A stretch of DNA of 64,000 nt. Source: Cymbomonas tetramitiformis (lineage: Eukaryota > Chlorophyta > Pyramimonadophyceae > Pyramimonadales > Pyramimonadaceae). Under the pieces are notes generated by a model. The model was not told the DNA's origin. It saw only the letters and a program-made list of their open reading frames with translations, and did no database searches. The stretch is taken from assembly GCA_001247695.2 (NCBI GenBank), contig LGRX02003681.1, positions 1 through 64,000 on the forward strand. The letters run 5' to 3'. Positions 1-9,251 of the stretch are shown in pieces. Each line of letters opens with the position of its first letter. Position 1 is the stretch's first letter. Position numbers and translations under genes: made by a program.

Positions 1-797
1 GAGATGTAATAATGCAGTGAGATGTGATCATGCGGCGAGGTGAAATAATGCGGCGAGATGTGATCATCGGGTTGGGAGCGTCGGTCTCGTTCACCTTGAG
101 CTTGGCTTTCCTTCACCCCGGGTTGGGAGCGTCGGTCTCGTTCACCTTGAGCTCGGCTTTCTTTCACCCCGGGCTGGGAGCGTCGGGCTCGTTGGCGACG
201 AGCGTTGGAGCTCCGCCGCACGGTTCTCGGGGTATAAATCGATGGTGAGGATGAAGTAAGGGAGCTACGACGCTTTCCAGCCAGCCCTCGGCCTTTCATA
301 CGCAAGTGTCGCTCAGTCGACAACTGTTCACCGTGCCTCAAGATGCGCTCGGAGATGGTGAGTCTGGCGGCGGCGATGTTAACGAAGGTATAGCTGAGAG
401 GTTCGTCTTTAGAAATAAATGTGGCGTTGAGCAGCACGTAGACCCCGCAATCGATGGTGTTATGTTGCTGAGGGGCGTCAACAGTGGTCTGCCTACACCA
501 AGTGACACCCGAGAGGCGTGCGGAATTGTGTGCGGCGAATTCCTCACGCATAAATGTTTCTAGATTGATGAAGCAAATATCCTCGGGATGGTGCACGTTG
601 CACATGGAATCGTACTTGGTGATGCAGCTCCGTGGAACGTCAACCACGAATAATGACCAATGCCCCGGGTCCCCAGGATGGTGGATAGGCACCATGAAGA
701 TATCGCAACACGTTATGTCATACCCCAATGCGCGCTCGGTATTCCAACTGCGCACATTGCGGCTGTACACGGGGGCGGCTTGTGGGTCTATGGCCAT
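1..797 (-). CDS. Ulp1/C48-like cysteine protease, partial (runs off left edge)
   Basis: An open frame runs from an ATG at 797 to base 1 with no stop, about 265 codons. The sequence shows a C48 (SUMO-protease/adenain-like) core: DIFMVPIH, then GHWSLFVVD with the catalytic His, YDSM with the acidic partner, and QQHNTIDCGVYVL with the oxyanion Gln and nucleophile Cys. The usual N-terminal WLND-type segment is missing, so the gene looks truncated right where the polymerase relic begins (about 798-803). The C-terminal 80 residues are low-complexity and include a 17-residue tandem repeat. Such proteases process SUMO-type conjugates in hosts, and also occur in Polinton-like viruses and large DNA transposons. 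GC content is much higher than in the adjacent viral DNA, so host or transposon origin is more likely than viral. Family confident, owner uncertain. Confidence 0.7.
   Translation of the reverse strand, partial: MAIDPQAAPVYSRNVRSWNTERALGYDITCCDIFMVPIHHPGDPGHWSLFVVDVPRSCITKYDSMCNVHHPEDICFINLETFMREEFAAHNSARLSGVTWCRQTTVDAPQQHNTIDCGVYVLLNATFISKDEPLSYTFVNIAAARLTISERILRHGEQLSTERHLRMKGRGLAGKRRSSLTSSSPSIYTPRTVRRSSNARRQRARRSQPGVKESRAQGERDRRSQPGVKESQAQGERDRRSQPDDHISPHYFTSPHDHISLHYYI
69..194. repeat. 51-bp tandem repeat inside the protease frame
   Basis: About two and a half copies of a unit beginning GGTTGGGAGCGTCGGTCTCG. Because 51 is a multiple of three, the repeat stays in frame and gives a 17-residue repeat (KESxAQGERDRRSQP) in the minus-strand protease. 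Confidence 0.75.
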
Positions 798-1916
798 CCC
801 TTGATATTCATGGATACTTTGGATTGATTAAATGTAAGATACTACCCAATAAACATTTGAAGTTTGGTGTGTTACCGCACGTTACGAACAAATTGATCTT
901 TCCGTTGTATGAAATGGTCGGAACATGGACCACGGTAGAATTGGAAAAGGCTATTGAAAAGGGATATCAGATTCTTGATATATATGAAATCAAACATTGG
1001 AAGGAGACTACAACCGATCTATTTGCAGATTATATCAATAAGTTTTTAAAACTCAAGACCGAGTCGTCAGGGCCACCTGATGGTGACATAGATACATTCA
1101 TCAAAGACTTTGAATTTCATGAAGGTATCAAGTTAGACAAACGAAACATCAAATACAATCCAGGTATGAGACAAGTTGCTAAAGACATGCAAAATATATT
1201 ATATGGAAAGCTTGGAGAACGATCAAACAAAGCCAAAAGTAAAGTCATTCAGAACCCAGGTGAGTTCTACAATACAATCAGTAATAAGAGGTATGATTGT
1301 AAATATGAGTTTATTGGATCTGAAGAGAATGAGATGGTGTTGATGAATTTTACCGAGAATTCTGATGTGTATGCCGACACACGGTTTTCAACGAACGAGG
1401 TGTTGGCCGCGTTCATCACCAGCTATGGACGATTGATTGTACGAGCTGATAGAAGCCACCGGGTTTTTAAATGTATTGTACTTTGATACTGATTCTATTA
1501 TATATGTAGAAACTAAAGAGAATCATCATATATATCACGGTACTGGTTATCGACAACCATGGCTCGGTTATCTCAAGTGTGAGCTTCAAGAATTAGAAAA
1601 GGATCATGGAAGGTGTATTGAATTTCTGAGCACTGGACCAAAGTCATACAGCCTGAAGTTCGCCGATGAATATTGTATGACAAAAATAAAGGGCTTCTCT
1701 TTGAGTACTGAAACCTTAGAACATATCAATCATGATGTTATGAAACATATGATTCCAAATCAAAGGAACGACCCAGTAAAAATGAATAACCTTGTGATAA
1801 GACATGCATCAAACTCGTTAGGGTTGGAAGTCAGATCGGAATCCAAGACATTTAATTTCAGTTATGACAAAGGAAACATTGATTGGACGACATGGGACAT
1901 TTTATCATTGTCGTAA
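798..1916 (+). pseudogene. Protein-primed type B DNA polymerase, 5'-truncated and frameshifted
   Basis: This is the C-terminal half of a family-B (DNA_pol_B_2-like) polymerase of the Polinton/PLV class, which would replicate the viral genome. Visible parts are the DIHGYFGLIKC segment that normally follows the first palm motif, motif B as KDMQNILYGKLGE, and motif C as YFDTDSIIYV with both metal-binding Asp. The exonuclease domain and palm motif A are absent: the frame starts at a breakpoint near 800. The coding sense continues across a one-base frameshift near 1438-1445, where the first frame drifts to a stop at 1486 and the second frame carries DTDS to a stop at 1916. AT-rich composition matches the following viral genes. 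The gene is dead as it stands. Confidence 0.85.
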
Positions 1917-1918
1917 AA

Positions 1919-1983
1919 AGCGTTAATTGTTGCCAGAATTGAATTATATTATACATATTAGTGTTTTGGAAACATTTAACGCT
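1919..1983. terminator. Intergenic hairpin between convergent viral genes
   Basis: Imperfect inverted repeat: AGCGTTAATTGTTGCCA (1919-1935) against TGGAAACATTTAACGCT (1967-1983), 15 of 17 positions complementary, with an AT-rich loop. It lies exactly between the polymerase stop and the stop of the minus-strand gene. Related hairpins close the lipase gene and follow the fibre gene, so a 3'-end processing or termination role is inferred. Confidence 0.6.
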
Positions 1984-2260
1984 ACCATAATAATCGATCT
2001 GCATAGTATCCATTGCTACCGACGACATTCCGGTCTTTCTTGTGTCTGATTTTGTACAGCCGACGTCTTTCATCGGCATACTCTTTACCCTTAGTGGCCA
2101 TGTATGTAGGGTAATCAGAAGCACCTCGCTGTCCGACCTGAGCGATCAATTTACCATCCTTGAAAACATCAATCTTTTTGCTTTGATTATTTGATGGGCT
2201 GATCTTCACACCGAGTTTCCGTGCTTGACTTTTTGTGTAAGCTTTGATTTGATAAGTCAT
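1982..2260 (-). CDS. Small viral protein, DUF5754-like
   Basis: A 92-residue basic protein. Its C-terminal signature YKIRHKKDR..GSNGYYADRLLW, and the N-terminal IKAYTKSQARKLGVKI followed by KKIDVFKDGKLIAQVG, match my memory of the DUF5754 family of unknown function found in giant viruses, virophages and Polinton-like viruses. It appears intact. It is transcribed away from the integrase (30 bp between starts) and converges on the polymerase relic, with its stop inside the hairpin arm. Function unknown. The family name is from memory and unchecked. Confidence 0.7.
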   Translation of the reverse strand: MTYQIKAYTKSQARKLGVKISPSNNQSKKIDVFKDGKLIAQVGQRGASDYPTYMATKGKEYADERRRLYKIRHKKDRNVVGSNGYYADRLLW

Positions 2261-2290
2261 TGTATACTATATGTAACACTATTATATAGT
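2261..2290. promoter_or_regulatory. Short divergent promoter region
   Basis: Thirty AT-rich bases separate the divergent DUF5754-like and integrase starts and contain TATACTATATG plus a near-palindromic CTATTATATAG. A very similar TATACTATATATAA sits just before the capsid gene (about 7427). A bidirectional viral promoter is inferred from position and recurrence only. Confidence 0.4.
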
Positions 2291-3574
2291 ATGACAAGTA
2301 AACCAATATCAGAGAGTAAACTACAAGAGCTATATTTGGATCCCAAGGTGGGTATGAGCGGTGCCAATGCATTCACCAAAATGCTTAAGGCACGAGGCTA
2401 CAAGGTTACGGAGTCTCAGGTCAAGGCTGCTATTTCCAAGACTGAGACATCACAAGTTTTATCACAACCTAAAAGAATATCTCGTAAGGATTATTATCCA
2501 ACGTACGGGCCAGTCGATAAGGTCTCTATGCAAGCCGATCTGGCCTTCATACCCAAAGACAAGTCGGTGAACAAAGGATATGCCGTGATTCTGACTGCGG
2601 TTAACGTAAATACTAACAAAGCGTATGCAATTGCTTTGAAATCTAAAACCGTCAGAGACAAGAACAATAAACGATCGGAGGATGTCGAGGGCATCGTTCC
2701 TGCCATGAGACGATTGATAAAGGAAACCAAAATGGATACACCAAGTACCGATTTAGGGAGCGAGTTCACGAACAAACCCGTGCAAGCATTGTTGAAAGAG
2801 AAGGGAATCAAACATTACACGTCTCAAAAAGAGGACCACACTCGGCAAGGTAAAATTGAAAGATTCAACGAGGCGAGCACAGGTAGAAACAATTGGGTCG
2901 ACTATTTGGATTCTATAGTTGAGAATTACAATGAAACGGTTAACCAAGGGAATATCAATGATACCCCTCCTGATGACATGAATAAGAATCGTGTTATTAG
3001 AAGTGTCTTGTTGAAACGCAATCAAACTGCCAAACTCTTACAAAAGTTAGACATTAAACCAGGCGATCGGGTGCGATTACGTGTAACTAAAAAGACGTTT
3101 GACAAAGAGAGTCAAACATGGTCTACGCAGATATACAAGGTGCGAAGTAGAAAGGGATTGTCTTTCGTGATAGAGGACGGTGACGGGGATACCTTAAGCC
3201 GACAATACAAGCCCCGGGAGCTTCTTGAGGTACAAGGACCCGTTTCTAAACCATCCAAAGAGACCCGTAGTACGAAAACCGACAGTGAAAACAAACAGGC
3301 TGCAAAATCTGAGCGTGCGTTGAAGAAAGAGGGTATAGAAGGTAATACCGCTTCCAAGACATCCAGGAACTATGATGATTATGAAGTTAATGTGTTCATT
3401 AGCGATAAGAAATCGCCAAATTATCAAAAGACTTTGAAAGGATATCTTAAGCTCAATCGATCAAGGAAAAGTAAACGTAAGTATCAGTTGATATTCTATG
3501 ACAAATCGGAAGAGGATGAGTTCGTTGATATTCCTGACCCTGAAATTAAGTTGTTGAAAAAAAGAAAATCATAG
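2291..3574 (+). CDS. Retroviral-type (rve) integrase of a Polinton-like virus
   Basis: A 427-residue protein that would insert the viral genome into the host chromosome. The RNase-H-fold core shows the DD35E triad: Asp83 (QADLAF), Asp154 (PSTDLGSEF) and Glu190 (QGKIERFN). A C-terminal SH3-like region (about 265-320, KPGDRVRLR) is followed by a Lys-rich linker and a chromodomain-like tail (about 365-427). The ATG at 2291 is preferred over an upstream in-frame ATG at 2225, because 2225 would read through the opposite gene and the promoter. The frame is intact, unlike the flanking polymerase. Family call firm; activity is inference. Confidence 0.9.
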   Translation: MTSKPISESKLQELYLDPKVGMSGANAFTKMLKARGYKVTESQVKAAISKTETSQVLSQPKRISRKDYYPTYGPVDKVSMQADLAFIPKDKSVNKGYAVILTAVNVNTNKAYAIALKSKTVRDKNNKRSEDVEGIVPAMRRLIKETKMDTPSTDLGSEFTNKPVQALLKEKGIKHYTSQKEDHTRQGKIERFNEASTGRNNWVDYLDSIVENYNETVNQGNINDTPPDDMNKNRVIRSVLLKRNQTAKLLQKLDIKPGDRVRLRVTKKTFDKESQTWSTQIYKVRSRKGLSFVIEDGDGDTLSRQYKPRELLEVQGPVSKPSKETRSTKTDSENKQAAKSERALKKEGIEGNTASKTSRNYDDYEVNVFISDKKSPNYQKTLKGYLKLNRSRKSKRKYQLIFYDKSEEDEFVDIPDPEIKLLKKRKS

Positions 3575-3583
3575 GTAATATAT

Positions 3584-3754
3584 ATGAAACCATACTGCGG
3601 GTTTAAAGACAAACCCCCGAAAGGACGAACTCTCGGTGCCCGAAGATATTGCAAATCAAGAAATCAATTACGCCGTTTTGGTCGTATAGCAGTCGTGGCT
3701 CCAAATAATCATGCACCAGGCAATCACAATCCCGGACCGAGCAATAGTAAATAA
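3584..3754 (+). CDS. Small Cys-containing viral protein (56 aa)
   Basis: Starts ten bases after the integrase stop. The protein has a compact YCGFKDKPPKGRTLGARRYC pattern followed by QLRRFGR and a Pro/Asn/Gly-rich tail. Short proteins with a similar CG..K.P.G...G....C....Q.R.FG layout recur in Polinton-like viruses, virophages and giant viruses, to my recollection. Function unknown. Tight packing between two viral genes and preserved frame support it being real. Confidence 0.55.
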   Translation: MKPYCGFKDKPPKGRTLGARRYCKSRNQLRRFGRIAVVAPNNHAPGNHNPGPSNSK

Positions 3755-3802
3755 CGGGCAATATTCCTTGAATATTGCTGTTTTTTTTTCTATATTACTT
3801 TA

Positions 3803-4414
3803 ATGAGAACAATATTGACCGATGAGGTCGGACGACGTAATTGTATGAAAATGATGGGAGTTGCCAATGGCTCAAGTTCCGACACTCTGTTCCGAGGATA
3901 TGGTAAACTTGCTAAAAACAACTACGTGATAACGATGCCGAGTCAAAACAGTGCGGTATTCTACAATAGTTTGAGAGATTCAATCATAAGAACGGAGCCA
4001 TTAGTGAGAGACATTCAGGACTATAGCAATGGTATTGATACAACCAGGCCTAATCCTATGATGACATTGAACCCGATGATTGATCCTATACAAGAGAATA
4101 TCGATAATCAAGCGTTGCAGCGTATTGAGGAAGCCGCTCAAGATCGAGACGCCATGGTCGCAGAAGCATCCAAAGACCTATTACCAGACACTCCTGAAGC
4201 TGGACTGTCAAGGAACGTTGGTCCTCTTCGAAATCTTCGTGCCGAACTTCGAGACACGATGCAGGTAAGAGAAATATCATCGCCGAGAATATTTGGTACA
4301 CAAGCATCCACAAGGGTAACAACTCGAAGTCAAGTGCCACCTTCATCACCTCTACAAAGAGTTACAAGTTTCATAACTGGAGCCGATCTTACTCCTAAAT
4401 CAAAAGCTCCTTAA
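3803..4414 (+). CDS. Hypothetical viral protein
   Basis: A 203-residue protein I do not recognise. The N-terminal 80 residues look folded; the rest is low-complexity, rich in Pro, Asn, Ser and Arg. It shares composition and strand with the integrase and lipase genes. A run of T followed by TCTATATTAC lies 14-25 bases before the ATG, a possible AT-rich viral promoter. In related viruses this interval often holds virion or packaging proteins, but nothing here identifies one. Confidence 0.6.
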   Translation: MRTILTDEVGRRNCMKMMGVANGSSSDTLFRGYGKLAKNNYVITMPSQNSAVFYNSLRDSIIRTEPLVRDIQDYSNGIDTTRPNPMMTLNPMIDPIQENIDNQALQRIEEAAQDRDAMVAEASKDLLPDTPEAGLSRNVGPLRNLRAELRDTMQVREISSPRIFGTQASTRVTTRSQVPPSSPLQRVTSFITGADLTPKSKAP

Positions 4415-4453
4415 TAGTAATGCAAGTACCTTGTAATCAAAGCTATCAATCCA

Positions 4454-4546
4454 ATGCTTACTGTCGTCCATCTACCAGTTCTTTTAGTAATTTTGTTGAT
4501 CATCAAAATGATAAACAAATACATAGTTCGGTTTCGCGTACAGTAA
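4454..4546 (+). CDS. Possible tiny single-pass membrane protein (30 aa)
   Basis: The frame encodes one hydrophobic stretch (LPVLLVILLIIKMI) followed by basic residues, as in small viral membrane proteins. A competing 46-residue frame (4420-4560) overlaps it. Either or neither may be translated. Confidence 0.3.
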   Translation: MLTVVHLPVLLVILLIIKMINKYIVRFRVQ

Positions 4547-4556
4547 TACCTCACTT

Positions 4557-4872
4557 TTAAGAGAATCGACGATAAGAGACCAGCCAGCGTTTTGGGGGGG
4601 TCGCGTTTTTTACGATGACCCTGAGCCTTTTCAAATCGTTAAGAGAATGGGTCCAAATAAGAGAACGGGAGCTGGCTAGATGAGGAAATATGGTTGGGAA
4701 ACCATGTTAAACCATGTATTAAATATGGTATGGTCGCAAATAAGGAACAAACCTGGCTATCGCTGACCTTATTGGATCGCGCTTCGTTAAGCGCCGCTGG
4801 CGTGTTGGGGGGCGGGGGGGGGTTCACTTTTTTCCGATGAGGCTGGCTGACCGCATATCCCTGTTCTCTTAA
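4557..4872. mobile_element. MITE-like insertion flanked by TTAA
   Basis: A 316-bp intergenic segment starts TTAAGAGAA and ends TTCTCTTAA: five-base inverted ends next to TTAA, the duplication left by piggyBac-type elements. G-rich runs and internal copies of TAAGAGAA distinguish it from the AT-rich viral DNA on both sides. It has no coding capacity. The termini are short, so chance is not excluded. Confidence 0.4.
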
Positions 4873-4874
4873 AT

Positions 4875-6134
4875 ATGCAGTATTACTGTAATGGGCCTGG
4901 CAATAGTAGTGCACCTTTCAAATATATGGTCACAGTCAAGAGTAAACCAATCATGAAACCTGACGATGTTGACAAGTATACACAAAGAGACACCTCAAAA
5001 TTGCTAAATGCTCTCAGTCAAGACGCAGTGAAATTTCCGAGTACCGCTTTAAACAAAGTATTTGGTCCTAACATTACATCTAAGGACGATTCTACACAAA
5101 CGAAATATGCACGAGCATCAGATGTTTCGTATGCATATAGCTATGGTGATAAAGCACGTTTAAAGGGTATCATGAGAGGACTTCCGGGTTATTACGTAGA
5201 TCAAAGTTTGTCGGGCCGAAATTCTACAACGTTGGTCAATCCTAAAAGTCAAGACGTCATTATTGCATATCGAGGCTCTGATGCAGAATTTGGAAGTCTG
5301 AACACTCTTGCCCAGGACATCTCACGTGGACAAAACGTAGAAGATTGGTATGTAAATCTTTTGACATTGATGAAACAACAACGTAGTACATCAAGATATC
5401 AAGAAGCACAACAACGATTTGACGATGTCAAAATGAAATACGGTGGGTATAAGTTATCGGTTACCGGGCATAGTAACGGCGGTGGTCAAAGCAATTACAT
5501 ATCGGAAATAAACAATGTGGAAGGGCATCATTTTAACCCAGCAATAAATCCTTTGCAAGAACCGATTAACACTCCGACCGAAAAGCAAGTATTATACTCA
5601 ACTGAAGGTGATCTGATATCCTTGCCGGCACGATTGAAGCCACATCCCAAGAGCAATTATGATATCGTACATGTCAATCCAAAGGTAGGTACGGAAAACA
5701 ATTTGACAAAATTACATAGCGTGGAACAAATGTACTCAGATACACCGGAGTCTACGCGAGTCGGTACAGCAAGGTCTCGTTACGGCTTCGCCAACGCCAT
5801 GACAGGCTCGGCTGTGGGAGGGTACCTTGGATATTACACACCGACTGACACCAACGACGAACGTATCTTTAGGACCACTCAAGGTTTATTAGAACCGATC
5901 TTATTATCAGAAACTCGAAATGTAAACTTCACAGATTTAATGAATGTAATGGGTGTTAAAGAAAGCTTGGGCGAGAAAAATTACATACGTGAAAAATTAG
6001 GATTGAGTCCTATAGAACAAAAACCATTAAGTGAAGTGCCGATCTATGATCCAATCACAAAGATGATACGTCAAGTCACGGGTCGTGCTGATCAAGATAG
6101 GGAATTGTTTGAACGACAATCGGAAAGACGCTAA
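4875..6134 (+). CDS. Lipase (class-3-like alpha/beta hydrolase) of the viral element
   Basis: A 419-residue protein. VIIAYRGSD (about 128-136) resembles the oxyanion strand of class 3 lipases, and VTGHSNGGG places the nucleophile Ser200 in a GxSxG elbow. GDLISL and LHS further on are good candidates for the catalytic Asp and His. Lipases or phospholipases of this type recur in Polinton-like viruses, where a role in membrane passage is assumed. An alternative start at 4926 would remove a short Cys/Asn-rich leader. The stop lies inside the left arm of a hairpin. The frame is intact. Confidence 0.8.
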   Translation: MQYYCNGPGNSSAPFKYMVTVKSKPIMKPDDVDKYTQRDTSKLLNALSQDAVKFPSTALNKVFGPNITSKDDSTQTKYARASDVSYAYSYGDKARLKGIMRGLPGYYVDQSLSGRNSTTLVNPKSQDVIIAYRGSDAEFGSLNTLAQDISRGQNVEDWYVNLLTLMKQQRSTSRYQEAQQRFDDVKMKYGGYKLSVTGHSNGGGQSNYISEINNVEGHHFNPAINPLQEPINTPTEKQVLYSTEGDLISLPARLKPHPKSNYDIVHVNPKVGTENNLTKLHSVEQMYSDTPESTRVGTARSRYGFANAMTGSAVGGYLGYYTPTDTNDERIFRTTQGLLEPILLSETRNVNFTDLMNVMGVKESLGEKNYIREKLGLSPIEQKPLSEVPIYDPITKMIRQVTGRADQDRELFERQSERR

Positions 6135-6190
6135 ATGTTGCCAGAATGATTATATAATATATATATTTGTGTTTGGGAAACAATTAACGC
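6128..6190. terminator. Hairpin at the end of the lipase gene
   Basis: ACGCTAAATGTTGCCA (6128-6143) is imperfectly complementary to GGGAAACAATTAACGC (6175-6190) across an AT-rich loop. The motif matches the hairpin at 1919-1983. The lipase stop codon is within the left arm, and a T-run follows. Confidence 0.55.
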
Positions 6191-6214
6191 TTTTTATTAT
6201 CTACGTATAATAAA

Positions 6215-6427
6215 ATGGACCGTGAAGAATTGATACGATTGGCCAAACTTCAATACCCCGATATTAAAGAAGCTCATGTAGAATTGCTTGTAGATGATTA
6301 TATCAAACGTCCAGAATTTTACGATGACCTTTGTACTGGAAACATTGAAGAACCAATTCCTTTAGATCGGGATACTATTGATTCCATAAAAGATAATTGT
6401 TATATTAATATAGATGAGCGTAATTAG
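6215..6427 (+). CDS. Small acidic protein of the viral element
   Basis: A 70-residue, strongly acidic protein I do not recognise. The start follows TTATCTACGTATAATAAA, an AT-rich promoter-like stretch. Its 3' end overlaps the next gene by 14 bases in another frame, which suggests coupled expression. Confidence 0.5.
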   Translation: MDREELIRLAKLQYPDIKEAHVELLVDDYIKRPEFYDDLCTGNIEEPIPLDRDTIDSIKDNCYINIDERN

Positions 6428-7421
6428 CACAAGAACACTATTCTTGTCTTCCGAAGACAATAGCAATGGAGACGCACGTGTTTTGCAAATGAACATACCC
6501 ACTCAGCTGATAAGTTATCGAGCACAAACCAAACTGAGATTGACTTTGAATACTTTCTCATGTGCAAAGACATGGTATAGTATTAACGAGACCAATGGCA
6601 TCTTCTATGTGGGTGATACGGTGAATAATACTTTAACGGAAGTGAAAATGCCTTATGCAAATTATACGCAGTTGGATCAATTCACATCTGAATTGGCCAC
6701 CTCAATAAGAACTGCTATCGGTGGCACGATACAAACAGTTACTATCACTTATAATGAAAATCAAAATGGGGTTATTGATTACCAGAACAAATTTCGTATA
6801 ATATTAGCACCAGTTCAGCCCAATATCAAACTTGTATCGTTTAGCGTTAGCGGTGATTTTCAAGCTTTACCTGGAAGTAACCTACAAAATGCCTTAGATT
6901 CAGTTTCTATTGCTGGAAAATACAACGACGTCGATCAAATTTTAGGCGGGCGTGTCAATAGAAGCACAGCTGGTTTGGGTGAGATATCTGATCTTATAGA
7001 CTTGTTTGAATGTAAATATATAGTACCTAACACAGTATGCACGTCAATATACCCTTGCAACATTCAAACCAACGATGCATTGTATCTTAGGATAACATCG
7101 CTCCCTACACACAATATAGAATCAACCAATCTTTCTACTTTTACAAATATTAACGAAATGATCAGTTCTGATATCTGGGCGAAAATATTATTGCCAAGTG
7201 ACACAACGACAGATTTCATAAGATACATAGATCCAAACGACAACTTTGTTATTGAAGTGTCTGGGTCTCAATTTACTTCATTTAGAATCACACTTACAGA
7301 TTCTAAAGCGAGGCTGATCACATTAGCATCTCCGACCCAAGCATCAGACGGTTCTATCAATTATTCATTGAGCATCAAAGTTGAAGAATTGGCACCAATA
7401 GGCCTCTCTGATATTTTATAA
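6414..7421 (+). CDS. Putative penton (minor capsid) protein
   Basis: A 335-residue beta-rich protein starting TRTLFLSSEDNSNGDARVLQ, then repeated hydrophobic strands with polar turns and no membrane segment. Size, opening and position directly upstream of the major capsid gene fit the single-jelly-roll penton protein of Polinton-like viruses. There is no diagnostic motif, so the call rests on gene order and general character. The frame is complete. Confidence 0.6.
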   Translation: MSVISTRTLFLSSEDNSNGDARVLQMNIPTQLISYRAQTKLRLTLNTFSCAKTWYSINETNGIFYVGDTVNNTLTEVKMPYANYTQLDQFTSELATSIRTAIGGTIQTVTITYNENQNGVIDYQNKFRIILAPVQPNIKLVSFSVSGDFQALPGSNLQNALDSVSIAGKYNDVDQILGGRVNRSTAGLGEISDLIDLFECKYIVPNTVCTSIYPCNIQTNDALYLRITSLPTHNIESTNLSTFTNINEMISSDIWAKILLPSDTTTDFIRYIDPNDNFVIEVSGSQFTSFRITLTDSKARLITLASPTQASDGSINYSLSIKVEELAPIGLSDIL

Positions 7422-7440
7422 TTTATACTATATATAAAAA

Positions 7441-8491
7441 TGAGTCTGCCCATGAGCCTCGCGTACGGCTTGTCAAAAATGAACTCGTATTCAACTAATT
7501 ACTTTAGATTAGAGACTACTAATCTTACCGAAGCATCAAGGTATAGTACTATTACACTAAATCTGCCTGTAAATTCAATTGTAAATATGAAGTTTTAGCC
7601 ATGCATTGTTTAGGTTCCTGTACAACGCCTTTAGCATTTAAAAATGACGCAGATGGGGATGATGAATTACATATAACGCTCCCCAATGGCATCGAGAAAC
7701 TGATTCAAAGAATGGAAATTTTCGCCGGAGGGCAGCAGTTAACCACTGGTTTTCAAAATTACAACACCGTCAGTTGCGTACTTGATACTATCAAAACCAC
7801 TCTTAGCAAAGAAATGACTTATCAAAGGGTTCTTAAGAATCAAGAAATCTCTGTAGCCGAGAACTTTTACAGCACACCTCGTCCATACATTTTGAATCAA
7901 TGGCTAACGTTTTTGGGCGAAGCTGAACCATCCTACATTGATACTTCACTTTTGCCACCGATTCAGATAAGACTGTATCTTGCAGGTCCAGAAGTCCTAG
8001 GGTGTTGGCAAAAAACAAAAACACCTGGTGTAGCAATTGACACGAAAGCTCAAGAAAAATTAGTATCAGAGGGTAATTTTAAATTGGACAAACTTTACTT
8101 TACGGTAGAGACGATCACATTTAGTTCTGGAGTATACGACGCGGCCGTCGAGTCTAAATTGCGTGAAGGATTCCTAGAAATACCATATTACAATTACTTT
8201 ACCTTATTCGAAGGTGCTGGTAGTATGGACAAATCGACAAGGTTCTCTTTGAGTTCACAATGCATTAATAACATATATGCTGTGCAAAGGCCTTCTGATT
8301 ATAGAGAAAAAAACAGAGGACTTATCAAATTGGAAAATACATGTGGAACGACCTATCTACCATCATACTTTCAGTTTTCAACAGGTGGTCTGGGTGCTCT
8401 ACAGTTCAATATCAACAACTTGTTTGTGCCCAACTATCGAGTCGACCCTCTTGCAGCATTCAATCTGCTTACTATTGGTACACTCACGTAA
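7441..8491 (+). pseudogene. Major capsid protein, frameshifted and 3'-truncated
   Basis: The N-terminal 50 codons (7441-7599, containing YFRLETTNLTEASRY and INLPVNS-like strands) end at a stop. The next frame (7601-8491, 296 codons) continues the same protein after a one-base loss in the T-run at 7594-7598. Strand-rich sequence with LPNGIEKLIQRMEIFAGGQQL, a Tyr/Phe-rich middle and FQFSTGGLGALQFNINNLFVP fits a double-jelly-roll capsid protein. At about 350 residues it is shorter than the usual 500-600. The C-terminal part is lost at the minisatellite junction. It would form the capsid shell if intact. Confidence 0.7.
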
Positions 8492-8499
8492 GGATTTTC

Positions 8500-8605
8500 C
8501 TGCATAATCCTGTAATATCCTATATTTTGCAGGATCATACAGGATCATACAGGATCATACAGGATCCCCCAGGATCCCCCAGGATCCTATAGGATCCTAT
8601 AATTA
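8500..8605. repeat. 10-bp AGGATC-type short repeats
   Basis: Decamers of the form AGGATCATAC, AGGATCCCCC and AGGATCCTAT recur head to tail directly after the truncated capsid gene, at the junction with the minisatellite. Confidence 0.8.
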
Positions 8606-8611
8606 TCACTC

Positions 8612-9190
8612 ATAAGTTCCCGTAGGATATTAAAGGTGGAAGATAAGTTCCCGTAGGACATTAAAGGTGGAAGATAAGTTCCTGTAGGATATTAGAGGTG
8701 GGAGATAAGTTCCTGCACGACATTAAAGGTGTATGATAAGTTCCCGTAGGATATTAAAGGTGGAAGATAAGTTCCCGTAGGATAATAAAGGTGGGAGATA
8801 AGTTCCCGTAGGACATTAAAGGTGGAAGATAATTTCCTGCAGGATATTAGAGGTCGGAGATAAGTTCCCGTAGGATATTAAAGGTGGAAGATAAGTTCCC
8901 GTAGGATATTAAAGGTGGAAGATAAGTTCCCGTAGGATATTAAAAGTGGCAGATAAGTTGCTGCAGGACATTAAAGGTGGAAGATAAGTTCCCTGGGATA
9001 TAAAAGTGACAGATAAGTTCCCTCAGGATATTAAAAGTGGCAGATAAGTTCCTGCAGGACATTAAAGGTGGAAGATAAGTTCCCATGGGATATTAAAAGT
9101 GACAGATAAGTTCACTCAGGCTATTAATCATGGCATACGTTTCTCTAGGGTATTACAACGCACGGATAAGTTCCTCTAGGATGTTAAGAG
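8612..9190. repeat. 31-bp minisatellite, about 18 copies
   Basis: The unit contains ATAAGTTCCCGTAGGATAT and AAAGGTGGAAG and recurs every 29-31 bases with scattered substitutions; the last copies are most diverged. No ORF spans it. Units are contiguous, without spacers. Confidence 0.9.
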
Positions 9191-9251
9191 CAAAACAAAA
9201 CATGCTATACATATATTCCCATACGTAAAAAGTGTGCTATTGCAATACAGG

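Noticed and set aside
2225..2290. N-terminal extension of the integrase
   Set aside because: It would read through the divergent gene and the AT-rich promoter; the ATG at 2291 fits better.
8612..9190. CRISPR-like array
   Set aside because: Units are contiguous without unique spacers and vary gradually, so this is a minisatellite in a eukaryotic genome.
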